Assembly: GCA_041660925.1 (NCBI GenBank)
Contig: JBAZVI010000010.1
Coordinates: forward strand, 1-64,000
Direction of reading: 5' to 3'
DNA length: 64,000 bases
DNA from: Elusimicrobiota bacterium
GTDB lineage: Bacteria > Elusimicrobiota > Elusimicrobia > UBA1565
In this document: positions 7,935-15,379 of the stretch, piece by piece
How the letters are laid out: each line of letters starts with the position of its first letter
Numbering within the stretch: position 1 is the first letter of the stretch
Made by a program: the position numbers and the translations under genes
The notes under the pieces: generated by a model
The model's input: only the letters and a program-made list of their open reading frames with translations
What the model was told of the DNA's origin: nothing
Database searches by the model: none

Positions 7935-8878
7935 AGGAGCGCACCCTCGCCCTCGTCGCCCTCGCCGCCGTCTGCCTCTTCTGGGGCACGACCTACCTCG
8001 CCATCCGCCTCGCCGTCAACGACCTGCCGCCCGCCCTCTTCTGCGCGGTGCGCTTCGCGATCGCCGGCGCCGCGATGCTGGCCCTCTCGCTCGCCCGCGG
8101 CGAGCGGCTCCCGCGGGACCGCGACTGGTTCGACCTCGCGGTGGTGGCGGTCCTGCTCCTCGCCGTCGGCAACGGGACGCTGGCCTGGGCCCTTCGCTGG
8201 GTTCCGACCGGCGTCGCCTCTCTCATCATCGTCACGACGCCTCTCTGGATGGCCTCCTTCGCCTGGCTGGGCGGCGAGAACGTGCGCGCCCGCACGCTGG
8301 CCGGCCTCCTCCTCGGTTTCGTCGGCCTCTCCTTCGTGCTCTGGCCGAAGATCGAGACGGCCCAGCCCGGCTCGCATTTCATCGAGGGCGCGGGAGCCAT
8401 CCTGGCCTCCTCGGCGGTCTGGGCGCTGGGTTCCGTCTACTCCAAGAAGCGCGCGCCCCGCACGGCGCCGCTCATGAGCGCCGCGGTGCAGATGCTCATG
8501 GGGAGCGGCCTCTTCGCCGTCGTCGGCCTGTCGCTCGGCGAGCCGGCGCGCTGGCACGCGACCTCGACGAGCTGGTTCGCCGTGGCCTACCTCGTGCTCT
8601 TCGGCTCCATCGTGGGCTACGGCTCCTACATCTACGCGCTCGCCAAGCTCCCGACCGCGCAGGTCGCCGTGTACGCGTACGTGAACCCCCTCGTCGCCAT
8701 CCTCCTCGGCATCTCCTTCCTCGGAGAGCCCTTCGAGCCCTCGATGCGCCTCGGCGTGCCGCTGGTCCTGCTCGGGGTCTTCCTCGTCAACACGCACGGG
8801 GCCGCGCCCACGGCGGCCGACACGGCCCTGCCTCTGCGCGTGCGCCTGCTGCGGCGGCTCTGGGGCCGCTCCGCCTGA
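7931..8878 (+). CDS. EamA/DMT-family transporter
   Basis: 315 residues with ten predicted membrane helices in two homologous halves. Typical sequence includes the start 'LALVALAAVCLFWGTTYLAI' and the C-terminal 'QVAVYAYVNPLVAILLG' with 'FLGEPFEPSMRLG', both hallmarks of EamA transporters (RhaT/YdcZ/PecM type). It would export or exchange small metabolites, such as amino acids. GTG start overlaps the AsmA-like stop; the stop overlaps the next ATG (TGATG). Substrate cannot be read from sequence. Confidence 0.9.
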   Translation: MKERTLALVALAAVCLFWGTTYLAIRLAVNDLPPALFCAVRFAIAGAAMLALSLARGERLPRDRDWFDLAVVAVLLLAVGNGTLAWALRWVPTGVASLIIVTTPLWMASFAWLGGENVRARTLAGLLLGFVGLSFVLWPKIETAQPGSHFIEGAGAILASSAVWALGSVYSKKRAPRTAPLMSAAVQMLMGSGLFAVVGLSLGEPARWHATSTSWFAVAYLVLFGSIVGYGSYIYALAKLPTAQVAVYAYVNPLVAILLGISFLGEPFEPSMRLGVPLVLLGVFLVNTHGAAPTAADTALPLRVRLLRRLWGRSA

Positions 8879-9711
8879 TGGCGCTGCATCTTCCGGTCAC
8901 GCGCGCGTGCGACAGCCGCTGCGCCTTCTGCTCCGCGCACGGGCGCGGGCCGGGCGACTACCGCCTCTCGCTGCTCCTGCGCCTCATCGACGAGGACCCC
9001 GGCGACCACGTGCAGGTCTCCGGAGGCGAACCCTTCCTGCGCCGGAGCGCCGACCTGCTCCGCATCCTCGCGCGCTGCCGCGAGCGGGGGAAGGTCGCCG
9101 AGCTGCAGACCAACGGCCTGCATCTGCTCGAGCCGAGCACGACGCGGCTGAAGGCGCTCGCGGGCCTGACGAGCTTCTTCAACGTGAACTTCTCCGCCCA
9201 CACGCCGGCGCTCGACCTGCGCGTCACCGGGGTCCGCGGCGGCTTCCGCCGCCGGCTCGAGGGCGTGCGGCGCCTCCTCGCCCTCGGCGCGAAGGTCCGG
9301 CTCACGCACGTGCTCTGCGGCCCGAACTTTCGCCACGCACCGGCTTTCGTCGAGTTCGTGCGCCGGGAGCTCCCCGGGGTCTCCTGGATCCAGTTCAGCT
9401 TCGTGAAGGGGATCGGGCGCGCCAAGGGGAAGAGCCGCCTCATCCCCCGCTACGGCGAGGCCGCGCCGTATCTGCGGCGCGCGCTCGCGGCCTGCCGGCG
9501 CGGCGGACTGCGCTTCGAGGTCGACCACATCCCGGTCTGCTACGTGCGGGAGTACCGGGAGCACCATGTCGACTACCGGAAGATGCGCGAGGGGCTCTCC
9601 GGCGTCCATCTCTCCGAGAAGCAGAAGACCGCCGACTGCGCCGGCTGCCGGCTGCGCGCGCGCTGCCCGGGCCCGCGCGTCGACTACATCGAGGTCCATC
9701 GGTCCCTATGA
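8878..9711 (+). CDS. Radical SAM protein
   Basis: 277 residues. Cluster motif CDSRCAFC (C11, C15, C18) lies very near the N-terminus; SGGEPFLRRS is the SAM-binding motif and LQTNGLHLL the next strand. A short C-terminal cysteine set (CAGCRLRARCPG) resembles a truncated SPASM/twitch domain for an auxiliary cluster. It overlaps the cysteine desulfurase downstream (ATGA), suggesting joint work in which the desulfurase supplies sulfur for the cluster or product. Specific reaction unknown. Confidence 0.85.
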   Translation: MALHLPVTRACDSRCAFCSAHGRGPGDYRLSLLLRLIDEDPGDHVQVSGGEPFLRRSADLLRILARCRERGKVAELQTNGLHLLEPSTTRLKALAGLTSFFNVNFSAHTPALDLRVTGVRGGFRRRLEGVRRLLALGAKVRLTHVLCGPNFRHAPAFVEFVRRELPGVSWIQFSFVKGIGRAKGKSRLIPRYGEAAPYLRRALAACRRGGLRFEVDHIPVCYVREYREHHVDYRKMREGLSGVHLSEKQKTADCAGCRLRARCPGPRVDYIEVHRSL

Positions 9712-10961
9712 GCCCCTCCCGCTACGACGTCGGCGCGGTCCGCCGCGACTATCCGGTGCTGCGCCGCCGCGTCGGGGGCAAGCGCCTCGTCTACCTCGAC
9801 AGCGCCTGCACCGCGCTCAAGCCGCGGCAGACGGCCGAGGCTCTGCGCGACTTCTACCTCTCCTCCGGCGGCTGCGGCGGGCGGCGCTCGACGCACCGGC
9901 TCGCGCGCGAGGCCGAGGCGGCCCTGAGGGCCGCGCGGGAGGAGGCCGCCGTGTTCATCGGCGCGGCCTCGCCCGAGGAGATCGTCCTGACCTCCGGCAC
10001 GACGGGGGCGGCGAACCTGCTCGCGCGCGCCTTCCCCTATACGGCGAAGCGGCGCGAGGTGGTCGTCACCGAGCTCGAGCACAACAGCGTGCTGCTGCCC
10101 TTCCATGCGCTGGCCGAGCGGGGGGAGATCCGCCTGCGGGTCTGCCCCGCGCCGGGGGGGAGGCTCGACCTCGAGGCGCTCGAGCGCCTCGTCACGGAGC
10201 GCACGGCGCTGGTCGCGTTCACGCGCGCCTCGAACGTCGCCGGGGGCGTGACGCCGGCCGCGGAGGTCGTGCGCATCGCCCGCCGCCGGGGCGCCCAAAC
10301 CTTCGTCGACGACGCGCAGTATCTCCTTACGCACGAGGAAGACGTCCGCGCCCTCGGCGCCGACTACGCGGCGTTCTCGGCGCACAAGCTCGGCGGGCCC
10401 TTCGGCTTCGGCGTGCTCTACGGCCGGCGCGAGCGCCTGCGCCGGCTCGGCGTCGCCGCGGTCGGCGGGGGGACCGTCCACTCCGTGGCGGGGGGACCTC
10501 GAGGCCTCCGGGTGCGCTGGCTCGACGCGCCGGCGCGGCTGGAGCCGGGCGTGCCGGACTTCGGCGGCGCCGCCGCTTTCGCCGCGGCCCTGCGGGTGCG
10601 CCGCGCGCTGCCCGCGGCGGCCCTGCGCGCGCACGTCGCGGGCCTCGTGCGCCGTCTCGTCGCCGGGCTCGAGCGCTTTCGGGAGCTGCGGCCCCTGGGC
10701 GCGAGCGCCGAGCTCGAGAAGGGTGCGCTGGTCTCCCTGCTTCCCGCGGGCGCCGGCTTCTCTCCGGCCGATTTCGCGCTCTTCCTCGACCACGAGCTCC
10801 CCGGCCGCATCGTCTCCGTGCGCGCGGGAGAGCATTGCGCGCACCTGTTGCATCGCCGACTGGGTGTGGACGCGACTGTACGAGTGTCCTTCGGTCCATA
10901 CAGTACGACGGGAGAGGTTGACGATTTTCTGGACGCTCTGGATGTCTTCGTTAACTCTTAG
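9708..10961 (+). CDS. SufS-like cysteine desulfurase (aminotransferase class V)
   Basis: 417 residues. It has the class V fold start (YLDSACTALKPRQTAEALRD), the DDAQYLLTHEEDV segment near the PLP aspartate, the PLP lysine K227 in FSAHKLGGPFGFG, and the catalytic cysteine C377 in GEHCAHLL followed by VRVSFGPYSTTGEVD, as in SufS/CsdA. It would convert cysteine to alanine and give persulfide sulfur. The start is ATG 9708, overlapping the previous stop; the long open frame upstream is not coding. A dedicated sulfur donor next to a radical SAM gene is suggestive. Confidence 0.88.
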   Translation: MSPSRYDVGAVRRDYPVLRRRVGGKRLVYLDSACTALKPRQTAEALRDFYLSSGGCGGRRSTHRLAREAEAALRAAREEAAVFIGAASPEEIVLTSGTTGAANLLARAFPYTAKRREVVVTELEHNSVLLPFHALAERGEIRLRVCPAPGGRLDLEALERLVTERTALVAFTRASNVAGGVTPAAEVVRIARRRGAQTFVDDAQYLLTHEEDVRALGADYAAFSAHKLGGPFGFGVLYGRRERLRRLGVAAVGGGTVHSVAGGPRGLRVRWLDAPARLEPGVPDFGGAAAFAAALRVRRALPAAALRAHVAGLVRRLVAGLERFRELRPLGASAELEKGALVSLLPAGAGFSPADFALFLDHELPGRIVSVRAGEHCAHLLHRRLGVDATVRVSFGPYSTTGEVDDFLDALDVFVNS

Positions 10962-10981
10962 ATAGGACGGACAGTTTCCTC

Positions 10982-11068
10982 AACTCCCCTTCCTGCGGGA
11001 AGGGGAGTTAAGGAGTGGGTTTTCGACACAAAAAGAACCCCGCGGGAACATCCCGCGGGGTTCTTTTT
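10982..11068. terminator. Palindrome plus bidirectional terminator
   Basis: AACTCCCCTTCC/GGAAGGGGAGTT (10982-11009) is followed by an 18-bp-arm hairpin (11030-11068, core CCCCGCGGGA/TCCCGCGGGG) flanked by AAAAAG and CTTTTT. It separates the desulfurase from the convergent HxsA-like gene and should stop transcription both ways. Confidence 0.85.
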
Positions 11069-11078
11069 GGAGGTCGTC

Positions 11079-11405
11079 TCAATAGCTGCCGTGTGATCCG
11101 TGCGACCCGTGTGACCCATGGCTTCCATGCGACCCATGGCTGCCGTGGGAGCCGTGGCTGCCGTGGGAGCCGTGGCTGCCGTGGGAGCCGTGGCTCGAGT
11201 GGCTCACGTGCGAGTTGCTGGTCATGTAGTTGGTGTGGTAGTACTGCGCCGCCGCGTCGCTGCCGCTGAGCACGGCGCCGCCGAGGATGCCGAGGGCGAC
11301 GCCGGTCTTCACGACGTCGCTGTCGAGCATCTTCCCCTCTTCGCTGGAGAGGAAGAGGTCGATGCTCTTCTTGATCTTGTCCTTGAGATTCTTTTTCTTA
11401 GCCAC
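11079..11405 (-). CDS. hxsA: His-Xaa-Ser repeat protein, HxsA-like
   Basis: 108 residues. The basic N-terminus (MAKKKNLKDKIKKSIDLFLS) and a small hydrophobic stretch (GVALGILGGAVLSG) are followed by HVS, HSS and twelve HGS triplets (residues 66-107) and a final Tyr. In known Hxs systems HxsA carries such His-Xaa-Ser repeats and is thought to be modified by the radical SAM proteins HxsB and HxsC. HxsB- and HxsD-like genes lie 3.5-5 kb away here. The triplets could also bind metal. It follows an exported protein gene by 13 bp on the same strand. Modification of the repeats is inference. Confidence 0.75.
   Translation of the reverse strand: MAKKKNLKDKIKKSIDLFLSSEEGKMLDSDVVKTGVALGILGGAVLSGSDAAAQYYHTNYMTSNSHVSHSSHGSHGSHGSHGSHGSHGSHGSHGSHGSHGSHGSHGSY
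11085..11195 (-). repeat. Tandem repeat encoding HGS triplets
   Basis: Units of 9 and 18 bp (CCGTGGGAGCCGTGGCTG on the plus strand) recur with few changes through the 3' half of the HxsA-like gene. The nearly identical units suggest recent copy-number change. Confidence 0.85.
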
Positions 11406-11418
11406 GGGTCCTCCAAGA

Positions 11419-12078
11419 TTAACGGAAGCGGCAGCACCACATCCAGCCGTCGACGTTGGGGACGGAGATGTAGACGCTGTTCCCGGCGATGGTCGAAAGG
11501 GGGCCGATGACGGAGAAACCCGTGGGCCAGTTGTTGAGCGCCGTCTCGTTCCAGGCGCAGCCCCAGGTCCCCGCGCCGTAATAGCGGGTCACGCAGACGT
11601 TCCACATGTAGCCGTTGAACCAGAGCTGGTTGTTGACGACGCCGTTGGTGAGGTTGAGCTGGGTGACGTTGTTGGTCCCGATGGTCGCGTTCGTCGCCCA
11701 CAGGTTCGTCGCGGTCAGGTTCGTGACGTTGATGCTCCCCACGCCGAGGTTGCCGCCGACCGTGGCGTTGCCGTTGACCACGAGGGTGTTGGCCATGGAC
11801 GTGCCGGTCACGTATTGGCTGCCGTTGACCTGGCTCTTGTAGCCGGCGGCCACGCCGCCGGCGCCGATGGCGGTCGTGCCGCCGTCGCGCGAGAGGGTCG
11901 TGGTCATCGTGGTGAGCATGTCCCGGTAGACGCCGTAGGGGGCCGGGTAGTAGGTCGTCAGGGTGAGCTGCTCGGAGCCGAGTTCTCCGGGATGCACGCA
12001 AAGCAGCGCGAGGGCCAGGGCCCAGAGCGCATGGGCCCGGGAGAAGCGGAATTGAACGACGAAGGAATCCCTCGACAT
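11419..12078 (-). CDS. Exported repetitive beta-rich surface protein
   Basis: 219 residues from ATG 12078; a TTG at 12084 is an alternative. A hydrophobic export segment (ALWALALALLCVHPGELGS) is followed by EQLTLTTYYPAPYGVYRDML, a signature I associate with exported proteins of Elusimicrobiota/Omnitrophota-like genomes. The centre is Asn/Thr/Gly-rich and low complexity (NVTNLTATNLWATNATIGT), like phage-tail-fibre or adhesin stalks. The C-terminus has paired cysteines (VCVTRYYGAGTWGC, MWCCRF). It shares a transcript with the HxsA-like gene, so it may be the surface partner of that peptide. Function unknown. Confidence 0.65.
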   Translation of the reverse strand: MSRDSFVVQFRFSRAHALWALALALLCVHPGELGSEQLTLTTYYPAPYGVYRDMLTTMTTTLSRDGGTTAIGAGGVAAGYKSQVNGSQYVTGTSMANTLVVNGNATVGGNLGVGSINVTNLTATNLWATNATIGTNNVTQLNLTNGVVNNQLWFNGYMWNVCVTRYYGAGTWGCAWNETALNNWPTGFSVIGPLSTIAGNSVYISVPNVDGWMWCCRFR

Positions 12079-12111
12079 GGGCAACAGAGGGCGAAACGCC
12101 CCCTCCCCCTA

Positions 12112-12140
12112 AGGTTAACACTCGCGCGGGCGAGTGTCAA
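12112..12140 (-). promoter_or_regulatory. Promoter with palindromic operator in the spacer
   Basis: On the minus strand TTGACA (12140-12135), a 17-bp spacer, then TAACCT (12117-12112). ACACTCGC/GCGAGTGT with a 4-bp centre (12118-12137) fills the spacer. Written as TTAACACTC-N8-GAGTGTCAA it looks like the HrcA-binding CIRCE element (TTAGCACTC-N9-GAGTGCTAA), but the spacer is 1 bp short and two bases differ. A repressor bound here would block polymerase. Confidence 0.6.
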
Positions 12141-12176
12141 TACTTAAAAGGAAGGCTTCTCCGTCGGGAGCTGTGT

Positions 12177-12182
12177 TATAAT
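12177..12182 (+). promoter_or_regulatory. -10 box TATAAT
   Basis: A perfect TATAAT, 17 bp before the ATG at 12200, giving a leader of about 11 nt. No clear -35 hexamer is seen. Confidence 0.5.
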
Positions 12183-12199
12183 GCGGCGTTCCGGAAACC

Positions 12200-13402
12200 A
12201 TGGCCAGATTCGTCGTTTATCACAATCATAGCGGGGACGTCGGGCATGCGGTGCACCTTCTGCGCCTGGCCCGCGCGCTGCGCCGCCGCGCCCCGGGTCT
12301 GCGCCTGCGCCTCGTCCAGGCCGGGCGTCCCCAGCCCGAGTTCGAGCGCCGCTGGCCCGGAGAGGTCGTCCGGCTGCCCCGGCCCTTCACCTCCGTCGCC
12401 GATTTCGGTCCCCGGGTCCCCGCCGCGCCCTCCGCCGCGCTCCTGCGCGCGCGCGCGCGGCGGCTCCTCGCGTTCGTCGCGGACGCCGACGCCCTCGTGA
12501 CGGGCTTCTTCCCTTTCGGGCGCCTGGAGTGCGCTCCGGAGATCGTCCCCGCGCTCGCGCGCGTGCGCGCCGCGGGGGGAAGGACCTTCGCGAGCGTGCC
12601 GCTGCCCTATTTCGTCCACCCGCGCGAGCGCGTCGGGGAGCTGCTCGCTCACTGCGCGCTCTACGACCGGCTCCTCATCCACTGCCCCGCCGGCGCGGAC
12701 CTCGCGTACATGGCGCGCGCCGTCGCGCGCGAAGGGCGGGTGACCCCCGCCGAGTTCCTCGGGACCTTCCGGACGCTCGGCGCGCGCCTGGCCTTCACCG
12801 GCTACGTGCTCGCGTCCCCGCGGCGCGGCGAGGGCGCCGCGGCGGGGGCGCGGACCGTGCTCGTCCATCGCGGGGGTGGGGCCGTGCTCGACGGGCTCGT
12901 CGAGTGCGCGCTGCGCCTGCGGCCGCTCCTCGACGCGCGCCTGGACCTGCTCGTCCTCGCCGGGCCGGCCACGGCGCCGGCGCGGCTGCGGCGCTGGCGC
13001 GCGCTCGCGCGCGCGAACGGCGCGCGGCTCGAGCGCTGGCGCGACGAGCTCCACGAGGACATCCGGCGCTGCGCCGTCGTCGTCGGCCCGGCCGGCGGCG
13101 CGGTCTACGAGGCGCTGCGTTGGGGCAAGCGCGCGGTGCTCGTCCCCTTCCTCGGCTCTCCGGGCCGGGAGCGCTCCGACCAGCTGGCGCGCGCGCGGCT
13201 GCTGCGAGACCTGTGCGGGGCGACGGTGCTTTCTCCGGAGGGCCTGACGTCCGAGCGCCTGGCCGCGGCCGTCCGCGCCCAGCTCGCGCGCCGGGAGCCG
13301 GGGCCGAAGAAGAGGGCGGGCTGGTACGACGGGGCGGAGACCTCGGCGCGACTCATGCTGGACGGGAATCCCCGACGAGGGATCCCCGGGCCGCCGGCTT
13401 AA
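12200..13402 (+). CDS. Predicted glycosyltransferase, MurG/COG4671-like
   Basis: 400 residues with a GT-B look: an N-terminal Rossmann start (FVVYHNHSGDVGHAVHLLRL) where GDVGHA matches the glycine-rich loop of GT28/COG4671 enzymes, a middle strand (RTVLVHRGGGAVLDGL), and a C-terminal nucleotide-sugar-binding part (VVVGPAGGAVYEALRWGKRA... with RSDQLARARLL). It would transfer a sugar from an activated donor. It is transcribed alone and meets the minus-strand radical SAM gene with a 4-bp overlap. Acceptor unknown. Confidence 0.7.
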   Translation: MARFVVYHNHSGDVGHAVHLLRLARALRRRAPGLRLRLVQAGRPQPEFERRWPGEVVRLPRPFTSVADFGPRVPAAPSAALLRARARRLLAFVADADALVTGFFPFGRLECAPEIVPALARVRAAGGRTFASVPLPYFVHPRERVGELLAHCALYDRLLIHCPAGADLAYMARAVAREGRVTPAEFLGTFRTLGARLAFTGYVLASPRRGEGAAAGARTVLVHRGGGAVLDGLVECALRLRPLLDARLDLLVLAGPATAPARLRRWRALARANGARLERWRDELHEDIRRCAVVVGPAGGAVYEALRWGKRAVLVPFLGSPGRERSDQLARARLLRDLCGATVLSPEGLTSERLAAAVRAQLARREPGPKKRAGWYDGAETSARLMLDGNPRRGIPGPPA

Positions 13403-14829
13403 GCCTTCCTGCAAAATCCGGCGAGCGCAGGCACCGGATTTTTCAGGCGCGACATCCAGGGGTCGGGCGCGGCGGGTCCTCCGCCGGCGGCCCGGGCGAG
13501 CGAACGGCTCCCTCCCACGCAATCCTTCAACAGCAGGCAGCGCGCGCACGCCGCGGGGACCGCGCGCAGTGAGCGCAGCGCGCGCAGGCGCGGGGCGCGC
13601 AGCGCCGCGGCCAGCGACGAGCCCAGGCGCTCCTCGGAGTGGTAGGAGGGCTTGAAGAAGCCGCGGCAGTCGTAGACGAGGCGGTCGTGGCCTTCGGTCA
13701 GGGTGTTGGCCTCGAAGAGGAAGAGGTCGAGCGGATCCCCGCTCATGCAGAAGGGGACGGCGTTGCCGACGTGGGTCTGCAGGCCGTCGCGGCGCAGGCG
13801 GCGCAGGAGCGCGAGCACGGAGAGCATCCGGCGCCGGTCCACGGCGTACTCCGGATGGCGGTTCGCGGGGCCCGGCATCGGCCGGTTGACCACCCAGTGG
13901 CGCACCCCGAGTCGTCGCAGCAGGCGCGCGTAGGCCGCGCCCTCGGAGGCGAGCGTGCGCGTCGCCACGGTGTCCATGCGGGTCGAGGGGACCCGGGAGG
14001 CGGCGAGGGCGGAGAGCATCGCGCACTTGCGTGCGAAGAAGTCCCCGCCGGTCAGGCGGCGCTCGGAGGCCGCGTCGTGCCCCTGGAGGGAGAAGAGGAC
14101 GCTGTCGACGAGCCCCTCGAGCCGGGCGACGAGGCGCTCGTCGAGCAGGGTCCCGTTGGTGTTGAGCAGGACCGCGAGGCCGGCCTCCTTCGCGCAGGCC
14201 ATGAGCTCGAAGAGGTCGGGCCGCAGCAGGGGCTCCCCGCCGGTGAAGCGCACGACGCCGACCCCCAGCGTCCGCGCATCCTCGAGGACGCGGCGCAGCG
14301 CGCGGGCCGGAGGTTCGGAGCGGCCGCCGTCGCGCAGCAGGCAGAGCCCGCAGCGCAGGTTGCAGGCCCCGGTGACTTCGAGCGCGACCTCGCGCAGAGG
14401 CGCGCGGATGGGTTCGAGCGCGCCGGCGAAAGCGGCGGGGACGGCGCCGGAGCCGTCGGGATCGGGGAAGCCGGGGCAGGCGGGAGCCCGGCGGCAGAGG
14501 CGGCAGATCCCCAGGCGCGCGGCGCGCAGGCCGTGGACGGGGCCCCAGCGAAGGCGGGTCTCGGCGCCGGAGAGGACGCAGGGCGGCAGGCCGGCGAACT
14601 GCACGGACCAGCCCTCTCCGAAAGCTTCGAGGAAGCCGACGAGCAGGGCGCGGCCCGCCGCGACGAGCTCGGGACGGCGCGCGGCGCGGAGCAGCCAGCC
14701 GTCCTCGCGCACGAACACGATGCGGCGGGAGGGCTCGGCGTCGACGGCGAAGCCGAGGGCGCGCAGGAGCCGGCGAGCGGCGGGCAGCGGCGGGGCGGGT
14801 CGGCGCGGGGCCTTCGAAGCGGGGATCAT
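13399..14829 (-). CDS. Radical SAM protein with long N-terminal extension
   Basis: 476 residues from ATG 14829. An ATG at 14841 overlaps the -10 box and cannot be transcribed from it. An N-terminal part of about 150 residues holds a cysteine set (CRLCRRAPACPGF) and is not part of the radical SAM barrel. Cluster motif CNLRCGLC (C156, C160, C163), GGEPLLRPD and LLNTNGTLLDE follow. C-terminal cysteines (YDCRGFF, CARCLLLKDCVGG) suggest an auxiliary-cluster domain. It is divergent from hxsD and may belong to the Hxs locus, but I do not recognise the HxsC-type cluster motif in it. Confidence 0.82.
   Translation of the reverse strand: MIPASKAPRRPAPPLPAARRLLRALGFAVDAEPSRRIVFVREDGWLLRAARRPELVAAGRALLVGFLEAFGEGWSVQFAGLPPCVLSGAETRLRWGPVHGLRAARLGICRLCRRAPACPGFPDPDGSGAVPAAFAGALEPIRAPLREVALEVTGACNLRCGLCLLRDGGRSEPPARALRRVLEDARTLGVGVVRFTGGEPLLRPDLFELMACAKEAGLAVLLNTNGTLLDERLVARLEGLVDSVLFSLQGHDAASERRLTGGDFFARKCAMLSALAASRVPSTRMDTVATRTLASEGAAYARLLRRLGVRHWVVNRPMPGPANRHPEYAVDRRRMLSVLALLRRLRRDGLQTHVGNAVPFCMSGDPLDLFLFEANTLTEGHDRLVYDCRGFFKPSYHSEERLGSSLAAALRAPRLRALRSLRAVPAACARCLLLKDCVGGSRSLARAAGGGPAAPDPWMSRLKNPVPALAGFCRKA
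13413..13443 (+). terminator. Terminator inside the convergent radical SAM gene
   Basis: AAAATCCGG (13413-13421) and CCGGATTTT (13434-13442) with a T-run after it. It lies 11 bp past the glycosyltransferase stop and therefore inside the 3' end of the minus-strand gene. The core CCGGATTTTTCAGG recurs in the terminator at 48961-49005. Confidence 0.6.
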
Positions 14830-14839
14830 CGCAGGTCCC

Positions 14840-14845
14840 ATTATA
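14840..14845 (-). promoter_or_regulatory. -10 box TATAAT, near-leaderless
   Basis: TATAAT on the minus strand ends 10 nt before the ATG at 14829. This decides the start codon of the radical SAM gene. Confidence 0.6.
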
Positions 14846-14874
14846 GCAACCCTCTCCGACGGAAGCGGCGTTCA

Positions 14875-14903
14875 TTGACAGCTTCCGAAGGGGTTGATAG
14901 ACT
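14875..14903 (+). promoter_or_regulatory. Sigma-70-type promoter of the Hxs operon, near-leaderless
   Basis: TTGACA (14875-14880), a 17-bp spacer, TAGACT (14898-14903), then 9 nt to the ATG at 14913. No ribosome binding site fits in the leader. Confidence 0.75.
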
Positions 14904-14912
14904 CTCGTAAAC

Positions 14913-15377
14913 ATGACTAAGCCGCCCATCTCCGTGTCCGTGGACCTCCGGGTCTACGACCTCGAGACCGTCCGCATCTCCGCGCACCTGCTCACCGACG
15001 AGTTCCATGTGCTCCTCGTGCCCGCCGGACGCTCGGCGGCGAAGGTCCTGCTCACCCCGAAGCGTCCGGGAAGCGCCGCCGGCCGCGGGGAGCGCCGCCT
15101 GCGGGCGGTGCTCGACCAGGAGCTCCTGCGCACGCGGGTCGCGGAGAACAACCAGAAGCTGCGCGAGCACGTCATCGGGCTCGCCATGGGGCGGACCCCG
15201 CCCGCCGAGACTCCGCGCGACCCCGCGCTCTCCGCCGACCAGCAGGCCGAGCTCGACCGGCTCATCGCCGAGGTCGAAGAGGAACTGCATAAGGAAGCGA
15301 AGAGCGCTCCGGGGAAGGACCCGCTCGGCATCCTGAAGACCTGGGAAGAACAGCATGGCCGGAAAAGGACGGCCTGA
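14913..15377 (+). CDS. hxsD: HxsD-like protein (His-Xaa-Ser system), copy 1
   Basis: 154 residues. The start ISVSVDLRVYDLETVRISAH and LLTDEFHVLL resemble HxsD, as does the segment LDQELLRTRVAENNQKLREH, where HxsD has a 'LDQ.LR..V...T...R..I...A' helix. A charged tail (about residues 105-154, with EVEEELHKEAK) is longer than I expect for HxsD. HxsD is a small protein of unknown role found beside HxsB. First gene of a nine-gene run; HxsB starts 2 bp after its stop. Confidence 0.7.
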   Translation: MTKPPISVSVDLRVYDLETVRISAHLLTDEFHVLLVPAGRSAAKVLLTPKRPGSAAGRGERRLRAVLDQELLRTRVAENNQKLREHVIGLAMGRTPPAETPRDPALSADQQAELDRLIAEVEEELHKEAKSAPGKDPLGILKTWEEQHGRKRTA

Positions 15378-15379
15378 GA

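Noticed and set aside
11085..11195. CRISPR-like array
   Set aside because: The repeats are contiguous 9/18-bp units in frame that encode HGS triplets; there are no unique spacers and no cas gene.
13399..14829. HxsC identity for the radical SAM protein beside hxsD
   Set aside because: The cluster motif CNLRCGLC and the long N-terminal Cys-containing extension do not fit what I recall of HxsC; the same holds for the protein at 18283.
14830..14841. ATG 14841 as start of the minus-strand radical SAM gene
   Set aside because: It overlaps the -10 box, so it would not be in the transcript; ATG 14829 is preferred.
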